This document shows positions 12,243 to 25,606 of a stretch of DNA of 64,000 nucleotides, one piece after another; position 1 is the first letter of the stretch, and every line of letters starts with the position of its first letter. Location of the stretch: NCBI GenBank assembly GCA_907165135.1, contig OU015567.1:9305001-9369000 (forward strand), in the 5' to 3' direction. The position numbers and the translations under genes are program-made. The notes under the pieces were generated by a model. It saw only the letters and a list, made by a program, of their open reading frames with translations, did not search any database and was not told the origin of the DNA. This DNA is from Oikopleura dioica (Eukaryota > Chordata > Appendicularia > Copelata > Oikopleuridae).

Positions 12243-12393
12243 AATGTCAACCCCAAATTCAACCTCAGAAGAACTGGACGTACAAATCGCAGTTCTACAG
12301 CAGCTTTTGAATCAGAAAGGATTCACGAGCATCGAAAGCACCATCGCCGAAGACGGAATCAGGCTCGACCATTATGAGTCGAACTTGCCTTGA
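12243..12393 (+). CDS. Small conserved-looking protein of unknown function (49 aa)
   Basis: A short ORF begins with an ATG 3 nt after a TTTTCAG acceptor. It encodes 49 residues: an acidic N-terminus, one amphipathic helix around LDVQIAVLQQLLNQKGF, then an acidic tail ending in HYESNLP. I do not recognise the family. The in-frame sequence extends 5' of this Met without another ATG, so this Met is the likely start. Its stop is 88 bp before the ATG of ABHD18, which has its own TCCTTTAG acceptor directly before the start. The two genes may therefore be co-transcribed and resolved by trans-splicing. It could instead be a 5' leader ORF of the ABHD18 message. Confidence 0.55.
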
Positions 12394-12481
12394 ATTTGCG
12401 ACTGTTCCATTTTTCCTCGTTCAAAATTTAAAATAAATAATTGTTCAACTTATAACTCCATTTTATCCTTATCTCCTTTAG

Positions 12482-13948
12482 ATGATTCGCCGAGGAGTCC
12501 AAAGACTCGGAATCGGACTGACGCTCGGTATCGGTTATGACAGGCTAATTGCCGACAATCTTTGGGGAATGCGAAAATACTCTTATTTTGATCGCGCCTG
12601 GTCAACAGGGGTAGCAGCTATTGGAAAGCTCACGTTCTTCGACGATGGTATCGGTACCCCTGATCAAATTCGCCGAGTAGATGAATACAGGGATGAAATT
12701 CTTGAAAACAGAATTGAAGAGATGATTGACTCTTTCGCAGAATCTATCGTTTTGAAATCGAAGAAGATCGATGGAGACTATCTTTTAATCGAAGGGGAAC
12801 TTGACGCAAATTTGGATCTTGATGAAGAGCTTTGGCCCAAAGAATGCCGAAGAGGATATTTTCAGCTTGTTTTACCTGCTAGCGGAGAAGTTGAAGGAAT
12901 TGTCATCCAAACGGCAGGCACTGGCGATCATGGATTCAAGCGAAGACGCGAAATCATCGCCAAGGTAGAATCACTCTCCCTTCTCAACTTTACATCAATA
13001 AGTTAAGCCATTATTGCAAGAGCATAACATCGCCTCCTGTATCATGGAAAATCCTTATTATGCGAGGCGAAAGCCACAGAAGCAACAATATTCCGGTCTT
13101 CGAAGCTTTCCCGATCTGATCACGCTTTGCATGGGTGTTGCTATTGAATGCAACGCCGTCGCAAAATGGATCAAAGAAGAGCTAAAGATCGAGCGAGTAG
13201 GAGTCACTGGGTTGTCACTTGGTGGACATACTGCGGCTCTTGTCGCCTCGGTTTCTCCGACACCAATCGCTGCTGCACCTGGATTCTCTTGGTCGACGTC
13301 GGAGGGAGTCTGGACGACAGGGGCGCTCTCGAATAGAATCGATTGGAACAGCCTAGAAGCAGATATAAAAGCACATCCTGGTTATGAACCTTATTTTAAC
13401 TCCATCGGAACAGGACTGACAAAATGGCTCAATAGAGATGAAGAAATCGCAAAAGAAATAGAAAATCTTCCCGAATTGAAACGTGCGAAAGACGTCGAAG
13501 AAAACTTTGCCAAAAAGAAGCTTAAATTATTGGCCGCCCATTTTTCGCATTTGGGAAACTATCCAGTGCCAAAAGACGCCAGCTTGATTCACTACGTTGT
13601 TGGCGAGTATGATTATTTTTACTCAAAAGATCAGATGACTGGGATGGATAGAGTTTGGCCTGGAACTACGGTTGAAGTTTTACCAGCCGGTCATGTGGAT
13701 GGCTTTCTTTTATACGGCCGCGTGTATAGGTAAATAGACAAAGGAAAATCTCGTTTTATGACTTGTATAGAAATGCGATAAATACTGTTCTGAATCGTCT
13801 TCCCAAAGCAAGCACCAAAACAATAAACCTTTCCATTGTCGAGAATGTGCCGAGCGAAGAAATCGAAGATGGAAGAGGAACAGACGTATTTCAAAAAGCT
13901 TTTCAATACTGTACTGTACAAACTGTTAATTTTCTGCAAAGGTCCTGA
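12482..13948 (+). CDS. ABHD18: ABHD18 alpha/beta-hydrolase
   Basis: Three exons (12482-12964, 13008-13729, 13771-13948) encode 460 residues, close to the family length. The protein matches ABHD18 (C4orf29) along its length: VIQTAGTGDHGFKRRR (human HLAGTGDHHYWRRR), ENPYYARRKPQ, the nucleophile elbow GLSLGGH with the presumed catalytic Ser, and LPAGHVDGFLL holding the C-terminal His. The substrate is not evident from sequence. The N-terminus starts MIRRGVQRLGIGLTLGIGYD, mildly hydrophobic and basic, so mitochondrial or membrane targeting is possible. The ATG immediately follows a TCCTTTAG acceptor. It is shorter than human in the disordered loop before the final strand. Confidence 0.92.
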
Positions 13949-14169
13949 TCGCCTCAGTCTCGCTTTATTTATTCTAATAATAACTATTCACAAAACAGTT
14001 TCTAGAGCCTTTACCGAAGGATTGTTGTCTTATTTTTCAAATCTGATTTTTCGTGGACAGCTGCAAGAAAACCGTTAGACGAGTTTCGCGACTAACGGGC
14101 CCGTTTTTTTTTGCCAATAAGGCATATTTTTAGATTTAGGCCTCAGTTTATATGAGAATTATTTTCAGA

Positions 14170-15626
14170 ATGGTGCTATTCTCTCTTTTCAAGGGGAAAG
14201 CCGAGAAGGACACTGCCGCGCTTCTTGAGGATATTGAGAAGAAGTTGAAAGAACTCAAAGAAGATAGATGTAGCACTACCGTTAGGAAGAAATCGGCTTG
14301 TCGAAAGATTCATTATTATGGGTACTTATCATTTTCAACAATAATCTCTTATTGATTTCATAGGGGTGGTTTTTATGCTGTTGCTCTCGGATTTATGTAC
14401 ATAAACTTTCCATCTTCCATCGATTTCATGGACCCAAGCGTAGTCATCCCTATTGGAACACGCGTCCTCTCTGTTCTCCTTGGTATTCCAGTTCTCATTT
14501 ATCTTCTGAGACGATTCTCGGTCTTTTACTATGAGCGGAAGTACAAGAGCATCGATAAAGACATCAAGAGGATAGAAAAAGAGAAAGACGCCTTGATCGA
14601 TAATGTAATGGAAAAAGAACCGTATAACAAGGCGCGCGAGATCCTGAAAAAGTACAAACCAAGCTTGCTGAAAGCCGAAGAACCAGCAAAAGTCCAACTG
14701 TTCGTCGACGAACTGTTCAGGGCAACATCACGAGCATCGGTCCTAAGAAAATTGGCCCAAAGTCTGGACAAATCGCTCAAGTCCAAAATGTACCAAGCCC
14801 AATCCAAAGAAATCCTCAGCAAAAGCAGCCAATGGTAAACCAGGGAATGCGGCAAAGACCCCAGACTATTCGACCTTTGCCGTCGCAGAATTTGAACTCA
14901 TCGAGGATGGACAAAATCGTAGGTGAAATGGAGTGATCCTTTTGCTATCATACTTTCAGGTCGGCTGGATGACTGGATCAAGCCCAGATCAAATGTACGC
15001 TTTGATTTGCAAGCAATGCGCTGAACACAACGGTCTTTCACCAAAAGAAGAATTTGACTATCTTCAGTGGAGATGTGCGTTCTGTGGCTTTAATCATCCT
15101 CCAAGGTAAATTTCTAGGACCCTAGATTAGTAACCAACTGGTGTTAGAAAGCAACGACCACGTCCACCTAAGCTCCAAGAGCAACGTCCGGCTGATCGAC
15201 CCATTTTCAATACTTCTGCTGTCGAACCTCGACGAAAATTATCGGGCGAATCATCTGGAAGCGGCACCTCCAAGCATATCGCTCAAAATCCCAATCAAAC
15301 AATGCCTGTTCTCGCAGCCAACGTACGCATGGAAAAGCGCGGATCTCTTGGCTCTTCAAAGAGTGATGATGAGAGAAAAGAAAAAGAAGACTCAGGAACT
15401 GAATCCGATCAAATCGAACAGAATCAGATGAGAAGCGAAGATGACAACTCGACTTCTGCGAACTCGATCTCTTCTGACGAAGAAATGGAAACAGAGGCCT
15501 CTAAAGACTCTATTCAAGCTGAATCTAGGTATGTCCAAAGTTGAGAACAGAGTGTGATGATTTTGTAGCGTTTTGAATGAAACAATCGAAGCCGGTTTCG
15601 AGCAGCAAGAAGCAACCGCCAATTAG
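14170..15626 (+). CDS. LNPK: Lunapark, ER three-way junction protein
   Basis: Five exons (14170-14321, 14364-14918, 14960-15105, 15148-15528, 15569-15626) encode about 430 residues. Lunapark stabilises ER tubule junctions. Seen in order: a short N-terminal coiled coil, two hydrophobic segments (YAVALGFMYI and VLSVLLGIPVLIYLL), a second coiled coil with VMEKEPYNKAREIL (human VMEKETYKTAKLIL), a Pro/Gln-rich linker, and the lunapark zinc finger CKQCAEHNGL...CAFCGF, then a Ser/acidic tail. The frame breaks once at an A4 run (14688-14691); five As would give AKSPTVRRRTVQG and make the coding length divisible by three. The start is chosen at 14170, 1 nt after a TTTTCAG acceptor; an upstream in-frame ATG at 14152 precedes that acceptor. 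Confidence 0.9.
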
Positions 15627-15923
15627 ATATTCCAAATTCCACATGTTATTACGACGAAACTTTCAAGCTGATATTTCTAGCACTTTTCACTGCACAGACT
15701 CACTCTTCATCAACTCTCAGTTCTCGAAAAGTTACATGTTCAATTCTTGAAATCCAAATATATGAACCATTCTGAAATCAACAAGGAGTAAGCCCGCGAG
15801 TATTTGAACTAGTCGGGCTTGTTCTATTTTCCTTTCGTATTTAACAATGAATCAACATTTGCATTTCGCCTTGGCAGCTTGAGAAAGAGCAGCGCAGTTG
15901 CAAACATAGCAGAAATTGAGAAA

Positions 15924-17641
15924 ATGGGAATAGAAGGAGAGCTTAAAAATGGTGAAGCAAAGGCGACTCCGAATCGGACTTTCGCAGAAATATGCTCATG
16001 TCCTGTTTGCATGTATTTCTGATTTATATAAAAAATCGATTATATATTTAATATACCGCAAGATTTAACGCTTTCTCATCTTAGGGAGGTCTTTAAAGAC
16101 CCAGTTCAACTGTCGTGTTGCTTCAATCATCTGTGTAGAGGATGTTTCGACAGGAGCGCTCAAGAGGGCTGTCCAATGTGCAGGAATCGAAATGTTCGAT
16201 CCGAGCGCGTTGCTCCGAGTTTGAAAAAACATCTTCGAAAAGTCCGTATGCTTTGTAAGCACACAACTTGTCCACAGAATAAGGAAGGCATTTCAGTTGC
16301 AGATTATGAAAGGTATCTAGCTGATAGATTGAAAGTCATAATTTTTTTTTTGTGACAGTCACGTTCAATTTTGCCGCCATGCTCCTGAAATGTGCGAGTT
16401 TTGCGAGCAAAACTTTTCCCAATTGATGATTAGCGCCCACAAAGAAAATGACTGCACTGAAAGATGGAAAAGATCCGCACGGTCGGCCAAAGACCTTGAA
16501 CAGGAAAATTCTCGGCTCAAAAATGAAGGTCATTTTCTATCAAAGCTACTTTTTATATTCCTTATTTCTAGTTCATCGATTGAAACGGGAACTACAGAAT
16601 AAGGATGATGAAAATCAGAGGCATGTACGAGCAATTCAGCAAACCGATTACGACATAAAATTATTGAAAGAAGATATTCGGAGAAGAGACTCCGAAAGTA
16701 ACGATCTTTTTCATCATGCATGCATTTGAATTAAAATTTTAGTCTCGATTTTGAAGGAACACAATGAGAATCATGGTCAAATTATGGCTAAGACGATGAG
16801 GGAACAAATGGAAGCAATGTTGAGGACCATGACCATTAACGGACAAGTACCGGTCCATTCGATGAATCCTGGTCCAATTCCATCTCAAGGCTTTTCTCCT
16901 TATGCACCTCCTCCTCAGCAAACGAATAATTCAAACATAGGCGGACTCAATCAAAGTTACCAGTCAGAAATTGAATACTTGACTAGTACCCAAGATCTTT
17001 CCCGGTCGGGTGGATCAACATCATCAACCTCCTCATTCGTGGTAACTATTTATATGATATAACTTATATCGATAAATAATATTTTCAAGATTATAAAATA
17101 TTTCTTTTGCTTACCCTTATTCAAGAATAAATCATACGAAAAAGAAAATCCGTTCCGAAAACACCCAATCATGTCAACGCCAAGTCTTGAGAACGTTGAA
17201 GAACAGCGCACAACCAGTAATCAAAGTAAAATATGCCAATTAAAAAATAAATTCATAATTTCTAAGAGCACGCGATGCCAGCCCCACCTGCACCGACAAA
17301 TGTCTCTGTTGCTCGTGGGTTCTGGAATAAAACTCGACTTACCACGATAAATGTCCAAATTCGTCACAAGGGTCAGACTGTAAAAAATGTTGTCTTGAAC
17401 GGTTAGTTCTGATGTCAAAAGAAATTTTCAAATTTATTGGATTCTTTCAGTTGAATCTGCGGACAATCTTGAGGCACAAATTCTCAATGAAGTCCAACTA
17501 TCCGGATTATACAGACTTTTTTACAATTTTGAGGGAGAAGAAGATGCAGGGTTCTTCAAAGATGAGTTTGAGGGCCGCATCGAATCGCTTCATAATAAGA
17601 GAATAATTGCAAACACAGTTTTTGTAGCTGGAAGAAAATGA
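15924..17641 (+). CDS. RING and TRAF-type zinc finger protein, probable E3 ubiquitin ligase
   Basis: Eight exons (15924-16012, 16085-16312, 16359-16528, 16572-16697, 16743-17041, 17126-17225, 17267-17401, 17451-17641) give 445 residues; exon 6 may instead start in frame at 17090. A RING finger runs CPVC...CCFNHLCRGC...CPMC near residues 27-65. A TRAF-type zinc finger follows (CKHTTC, HVQFC, CEFC...H...C), then a coiled coil (~140-225), a disordered Pro/Ser/Asn-rich stretch, and a C-terminal ~100-residue domain starting NVSVARGFWNKTRL that I do not recognise; it is not an obvious MATH domain. The RING plus TRAF-finger plus coil order resembles TRAFs and RNF41. Substrate unknown. Confidence 0.8.
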
Positions 17642-20635
17642 AAATAAACTCGCTCTATCCATCTAGTAACATGCTAAACTCCACTCAAGAAGCAGGCGGG
17701 GCATCTTTGAAATAGCACAAGTCTCCTTTGGTGCACCTGAAATTCCACCGCCTCCCCCGTCGAGCGCGACTTTTGGCACCGCCCTCCCCGCTGTTTTGCA
17801 AGAAAGCATGAAATTCAATCAATCAGATGCAATTCGCGGCATTCTAGCTCTCAGAGTCTCATAACAATAACATCCGCATGATCTCCAGCAGTTTTTAATA
17901 TGTTCTATTCCGTTTTGAAAAATATTAAAAGCACAGCACGCTGGTTTCTTCCCTTTTCAACCTTTATTTGGGCACAGTAGGGGCCTCGTTCACTCATAAA
18001 TCTTGCAAAGTTTATTCAATTGGACTTTTCTTAACTTTTAATTGATTGATCGATATTACAGTCATATTAACAATCCCATAAAGATGATCACTCATATCTA
18101 CCGTTTAGGAGGTGTTTGCTGGAATAGAAAGGATTCTCAAAATAAAAAAATCTGGGAAAAATAATATCGAGCTCTAAATTTTTAATTTTCCGTTACACAA
18201 AACTGTCACCTGCACGTTTTTTAATATTATATCGATATATACAGCCTTGTGAGAAACTCACTACGAATCGATAATATACTCTCGCTGGGAAGAAAACTCG
18301 GACAGGTTCAAACTCTGCGGGAGACGGCTAAGACAGCTTTAGCCTTTCCGGTTAGCTTGAGTTCTATATAACTGGCATAAATGTCTGGGAATGTCGACGA
18401 GTATAACAACCAGGAGATTATCTTGTAATTGGGCAAGTAAAATTGGTCTGCTGGACATAAAATTACTGGATCATCAAGCGGAAAGCTGAATACACTGCAA
18501 CGCAGAGGACACAGACTGTTTCAACACTACTGTAGTTGACTAACTGTATTTTTTTCAATGAACTCAACTCATCATAGACCTGGACTGGCTGAAGATATCC
18601 GTAAAAGACAGACTCCGGAAAAGGAGAGCGATCAATAGCATCTGATCGGCGTTTTAATTCAATTAAGAAAAAGTCGGAAATTTCAGAAGCCATCGATCAG
18701 CGAAAAACATCTTCAAAGCGTCAGAAAGCCTCGGAACCCATCGATTGCTCTGAATTTTCGTTTTCCGAGATGAGTCGCTCGTATCATTAAACTACTTAGG
18801 CCGAGCGGTACCTTTCAAAATGGACATCAAGGAGGTGACTCTGAAAATGAAGATTCAGATAAAAAAATGCCTGACGTACAGGACTTTGACTATTTTGTAC
18901 ATCATTTTATTGACAAGAAAAGCTACTTTGCTATCTTATATTGGTTGATAAGAATCATTGAGGATTGACTAATATTCTTTATGCAACGGACTACAGGTAC
19001 ATGTTTTATTTCAAAAATTCAGTTGGTAATTGATCGAAATTAATTTTTTCGAGTGTCACGTGTCCAGGTGTATCGAGCTCGGCTTAGCTTGGCGCTCCGG
19101 TTTGGGCACACACGTGCGCTCAAACTTCCGTTTCATTATCGAGCGAGCTAGAGTTTATCAAATTGCAACATATTGGGTTTAATTATTCAATCTTCTGGTG
19201 CATAATCGAAATCGTCAAAATAACCGGAAAAATTGGAGAAACCTGAAATCAATTCATCAAATTAAGCTTTCGAGAGTCGAAACAGATTTCGCATTTTATT
19301 TTGGGGCTAATTCTAAACAGACTTTTCCAATCAAACTTTTCAGCAATCATCGAATTCAACTAAAGTGATCGGTTAAAAATGATATTGAACAAGTGTCCTC
19401 TTTTGGGGTCATTAGCAAAACCGTCCTAAATACATATCTCCCACTTCCGAAAAATCATTTTCCCCAGGCGACTTTGACCTTTTTTGATTTTCCAGTAGAC
19501 CCGCAATTTTCCACAAGAAAGGGGCCGATTGATGACTGTAATCGATCAGAGCTGACTTTTCTCAGCTTCCATAATTTTCGGAATGAAAACCGCTTTCCCT
19601 CTTCCCACCTCGAAATCAAAGGAACTCGCCGCCGGGGCTTGTCGATAATGAGTTCCGTAACGAAATGCAGAAATTATCGAAGATCGGATATCGCGTGATT
19701 TCCCAGGCCTTTGATCAGAATGGAAATTTATGCAAGCGGGAAATGGGAGATCAGAAGAATTAACGTTTTCCTCTTTTTAAAGCGGTTCCTCCTTGTTTTC
19801 AGTTCTAATCCTGTCTCAAAAATATATTACAGTTACACACATTCACATGAGAAACTGACAAAGGCTAAAGCACTAAAACCTTTGCTTTGATGAAATCCAC
19901 GTCTTTCAGAGAATGGCGAAATGGTTTTCAATTCTAAAGCTCCCCGGGGCGCCTTCCGTTTCAAAAGAGCTAAACTTCACCCTTTCTCAGCTCAATGTAT
20001 TCAAACGAGTGGAAGTAAATTTAATTCTTCTTCAGTTCAGCTCATAAATCATTCTAATCGAGCAACCAAGCAAACTTTATTTTGCATCTTTGAAAAATGC
20101 GAACGCACATTTCTCTTCCATGACTTCAGACTTCTGCACTATGAAAGATCAGTTTCTTACTGAAGAAGGCATGCCTTACTGATATCCTTAGTAAGTCCTT
20201 CGTTAGTGGCTTTAGTTACTCAATATAAGCAAGATAAAATACTTCAGTAAAAAAAAGAAAGACACTGCTGCTGACTAAGATATCTTTTGCAACCGAAACC
20301 CCATGAATTTATCAATGTAATCCATTTGGAAAATACACAAACTTCTCCTTTGTTCTAACGACTTTCGCGGCTTTTTCCAGAGGATTACCTCCATTAGCCG
20401 TCACGGGATCTCGTTGGCCGTCTCTTCGCCTGGAGCGCCGCTAGCTCCGGCCTCGAGCGCGTGCCCCAAGAAAGCGCCACCTCGTGTTCTCTCGTGAATC
20501 CGTTCTCTTCCCCCAGGCGGTCTTCACTCACTACAGTTACTCCCGCTGAGCACCCGACAGCGAAACCAACTTCTCTCAAAAACAATAACTAGAAGTCCCA
20601 CAGAGATATCTACTACTGTAATTCTAACCTTTACA
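17642..20635. other. Non-coding region upstream of Zic
   Basis: About 3 kb without a supportable exon on either strand, the largest gene-free stretch in the left half. It is AT-rich with GC-richer patches near 17690-17780, 18280-18360, 19050-19130 and 20390-20530. Three E-boxes fall within 60 bp: CACGTG at 19057-19062, CAGGTG at 19065-19070 and CACGTG at 19111-19116. An imperfect palindrome of alternating A/T around TATCGATATA lies near 18230. It probably contains cis-regulatory DNA for the developmental gene downstream, and the 5'UTR; this is inference from position. Confidence 0.4.
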
Positions 20636-20716
20636 GGTAAGTCATCAAAGACATTCAGTAATATGAAGGAGTCTTTCTTGAGAATTTTAAGTATACGAAA
20701 CTAACTCTTCTCTTAG
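20636..20716 (+). other. 5'UTR intron of the Zic gene
   Basis: A donor ACAG|GTAAGT at 20635/20636 and an acceptor CTCTTAG ending at 20716 flank 81 bp just before the Zic ATG (20721). This fits a cis-spliced 5'UTR intron; the same acceptor could be used for trans-splicing instead. Confidence 0.5.
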
Positions 20717-20720
20717 AAAA

Positions 20721-22300
<1,580 letters not shown>

Positions 22301-22599
22301 ATCATCATCTTCCATTTCTGTAAAAAATATTATGTACATACGATGTTCATTTATCACGTGCCTAGAATTATTTAAATCTGAAATAAAACCTTCATAAACT
22401 TGAAAAGCTGTCTTTTTATGAAATGGTAAGCAAAAAAAACAGGGCGTAAAGAAATCAATTTGCCTTCTCAGCGCCGCAATTCCCGCGAAACGGACTCTAA
22501 GTTGTTTGATTGTGGTTATCTCAGTTGAACGGGGTTGAACATGGGCGCCGCGGGAGCTCCGCCACCTTTTTCTTATCACTACACTTTGCTCAAGAGAAA

Positions 22600-23302
22600 A
22601 TGAAGAAGGCGCTGGCTACGTTACTATTTCAGATTTCTCGGGCAGATTGGCAGCTACCTTTTGGAAAAGAAATTCTAAAGGAGCTGAAAGAACTCGGCTT
22701 TGAAAGCCACAACATCTCGCACTACGGATGTTACTGTCGATTCGGCGGGACCAAATACGCTCCTGAAGGAGAAGCGCAGGACGAATACGATCGGGCTTGC
22801 TTTAATTACAGTCAATGTGTGAAATGCTTGGATCTGGACCAGTGCAAGATTCACTATCCAAGGTAGTCTTCCTTGATTTTCTTTTTTTGAAAATTTTGGC
22901 GCGCACTGCCAGGACAAATTGGTAAAACCTTTCATTAGAATACCATTTCGAGTGGGGAATGAATTTTGCACAGATGGAGACAGTTCTTGCGAAAATAACC
23001 TCTGTAAGTGCCAGAAAAAATTGATTCAAGACATCATGGATCTATCTTGGTCACAAATTCATCTTCGGTCTTATCTCTCCCGCGATTTCAACCACAACGA
23101 GGAATGCCTTCACTCCTCCAACTATCAACGACTCCACCAAGACGAGTTTGAATGCTGCGGCGAGTATCCTGATAGATTCATTTACGCTCCAGAAAGTGGC
23201 GCAAGAAAATGCTGTGGAACAAGAACTTTTAACTCACAGTATCAAGAATGTTGTGATGATAAGACTGTTAGACTTCATGGAGAGTGCAAAAGAAGCCCTT
23301 GA
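22600..23302 (+). CDS. Secreted PLA2-like protein with galaxin-like CC repeats, catalytically degenerate
   Basis: Two exons (22600-22862, 22939-23302) give 208 residues, about 24 of them Cys. The N-terminus MKKALATLLFQI may be a short signal peptide. Residues ~45-130 resemble a secreted phospholipase A2: the calcium loop form YGCYCRFGG is present, then DEYDRACFNYSQC where active enzymes have D-x-C-C-x-x-H-D; the catalytic His-Asp pair is thus replaced by Tyr-Ser. A later SCENNLCKCQKK fits the second PLA2 helix. The C-terminal ~70 residues hold paired cysteines (ECCGEYPDRF, KCCGTRTFN, ECCDDKT) like galaxin repeats of biomineral or matrix proteins. An inactive extracellular structural or binding role is likely. 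Otoconin-type PLA2-like proteins are a possible relation. Confidence 0.75.
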
Positions 23303-23625
23303 GTATTTGGATTCGATGAAATCAGAAATATTCTAACTGTGCATTTAAAATTTTTTCTAATAAAATTCAAAATTTTTAATTCAATTTTTTTAATCATGTG
23401 AAGATGCAGAAGTCTAACCTAACCAGGAAGGTTTCATCAATTCAGATAAGGCTATCTTTTAGTTTTTCAATTTCTGAGAACGACCAAAATCGCCAAGTCA
23501 GTCAAATTTGGCGCTCGCCAGGCATCGACCAATCAGCGCTCGCCTCCACCGTAGAAACACCAGGCAGCAGCTGTTAATCGTGTTTTTGACGGAAAATTGA
23601 ATCTTAGAGAAATCACTGTATCAAA
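23303..23625. promoter_or_regulatory. Intergenic region with CCAAT box upstream of the CK1-like kinase
   Basis: Contains a poly(A) signal-like AATAAA near 23360 for the upstream gene. A consensus CCAATCAGCG lies at 23529-23538, about 90 bp before the next ATG, in a GC-richer patch. The same 10-mer occurs near 47616. CCAATCAG is the N-FY/NF-Y type core. Confidence 0.4.
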
Positions 23626-25062
23626 ATGATACCTCTTCAGCCCCAAGAATTAACGAGAATATTTAAGAGATTTTATGTTAGATCGTCGGTAATGGAGCAA
23701 CTAATTGAACTTTTCCCGCATATACTTCCAGTAACGAGCGATTACAATTCGAACTTCGAAACTTCTGTCGTCGGCCAAGAGGATATGGAAATGACGCATG
23801 ATGCCGATCTTGTGAATGCGCCGCAACGAGATATTCATCTTGTGGAAGAGCAAGCTGTGGATCTACGTGCAGATGGTTTGAAAGTTCGAATAATCAAGAA
23901 GCTTGGTTCAGGCGCTTACGGCTCCGTCTATAAAGGCATTCTCTACGGAGAACCGTTTGGAGAAACTAAAGTTGCGGTAGAGTAGAAAATAACGTCGGAA
24001 TCGAGTTGAAATAAACTTCAGGTCGTCATCAAAGTCGAGCATTATCTCTGCGAATTGCCACAGATCAACCTCGAACAACGTTTCTATACGCATCTCAAAG
24101 TATATTCGCAGAGAAATGTGAATCTCAAAGAAGGCATCCCAATCGTGTATTATTGTGGGCAAGAAGTAAAGCTGAAATACACTTCGCCGAAGCTTCACGG
24201 TCACAACTCGACGATGATAGGGTTATTCAACATTATCATAATGGAAGAGCTGGGAAAGGACCTCAAGGTCGTCCACAAACAGCTTTCTATGGGATTGCCT
24301 TTCGCCTGCTGGATAGACTTGGCGGGACAAATGTTCAAAATTATGCAGACATTAGTCGAAGTAACCTCTCATTTACTGAATGTAAAATAAAATTTTCCTT
24401 TCAGAAAAAACTGATTCACCGTGACATCAAGCCAAGTAACTTTGTCCTCGGCCGTGCCCGAGCAACTGTCACTGCCCGTGGATCAAGCAAATTATTCATC
24501 GTCGACTTTGGCCTTTCAAAGAGATGGGAACGCATGAAACGAGAATGGGGGTTGAACATGGTTGGGACGAAGAAATACATGTCGGAGCATGTTATGGCTG
24601 GTGACAGGCCGCATGTTAGAGATGATCTGATTTCCTGCTGCTACGTTTTGCGAGAGATGCTCGACGGGTGTCTTCCCTGGGACGAAATGATCCACGAACA
24701 AGACGATATGCGCAACTGGGTAGGATTTATAGCCAAAAACATCCTTATTTATTGAACTCTAGCACCAGACATTGCAGCGTATGAAACGAAACTTGAATGG
24801 AAATGCTCTCTTCGGGCAAGAGGACCCGGACGATCCTCTTTTCTGCTTCGACACTCCTGATGATCCACAGGAAGGTCAACCAAACCAGCCTGACATCACC
24901 AAGATGTGCTGGATTTTTGATCATATCAAGGGCCTCCAGTGGGGCGAACTGCCCGATTTTGGCTTCATTTTCGATCTTCTCAATGAGATGAAGAACGAGA
25001 ACCAGTCCTTCCTCAAGGCTGACGATCCTTGGAAGGAGATTCTTCAAGTCATTAACGATTGA
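23626..25062 (+). CDS. Casein kinase 1-family protein kinase (divergent)
   Basis: Four exons (23626-23976, 24022-24360, 24405-24719, 24763-25062) encode 434 residues. An ~85-residue acidic N-terminal extension precedes the kinase domain. The Gly loop is LGSGAYGSVYKG, the ATP-anchoring Lys is in VVIKVE, the catalytic loop is HRDIKPSNFVLG and the metal motif is VDFGLSKRW. CK1 features are the absence of an APE motif and RDDLISCCYVLREMLDGCLPW in place of it (CK1: RDDLESLGYVL...LPW). Active-site residues are intact, so catalysis is expected. The C-terminal ~100 residues are acidic. It is more divergent than CK1 alpha/delta and may belong with TTBK or VRK-like branches. Its substrate is unknown. 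A CCAAT box lies ~90 bp upstream. Confidence 0.85.
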
Positions 25063-25606
25063 AGCCACTTTTAAACTTAAAACAATCCATTAACCATCAG
25101 TGCCATTCATTTGCCAGAAAATATGATAAAATATTATATTCCACCAAAAACCTTCAAATGCATTTTAACTGCCCATTTATTTTTAAATAAAATTGATAAC
25201 GCACAACAAAACAATCCCCCTCTTGTTGGCAACAACGAAGAAAAGTGTCGAATCATCATTAATTCTAGATTGAAATCAACATGCTCGTACGATTACTATG
25301 TCTGCCACATGGTAATGCAACGGATCCGCCTGATAAAAATTAATTTTAACCGACTAAATTAATTTTAACGTCCAAGAGAATAAAAAACACAGTCTAAGAG
25401 ATAAAAAGAAACAACAGCTGCTGATCATGATAATTGATAAAGAATCTAAGACGCGTACTCTGTAATCTAAGTTTCTAAGCTCTAATTGTTCAAAACCTAC
25501 CTTCTTCACTTTAAAATAAAATAAAAAAGGATAAACGAGAGAATTAATTATAACTTTCTTAAACTCTGATTTTAATTTCTCCCTATTCTAAATGAAACCT
25601 TCTCAG
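25063..25606. other. AT-rich intergenic region before the hnRNP gene
   Basis: 544 bp, strongly AT-rich, with a short unsupported ORF (25111-25362) of biased composition. No domain or splice structure supports coding. It should contain the kinase 3'UTR and the hnRNP promoter, and ends in a TTCTCAG acceptor directly before the ATG at 25607. Confidence 0.5.
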
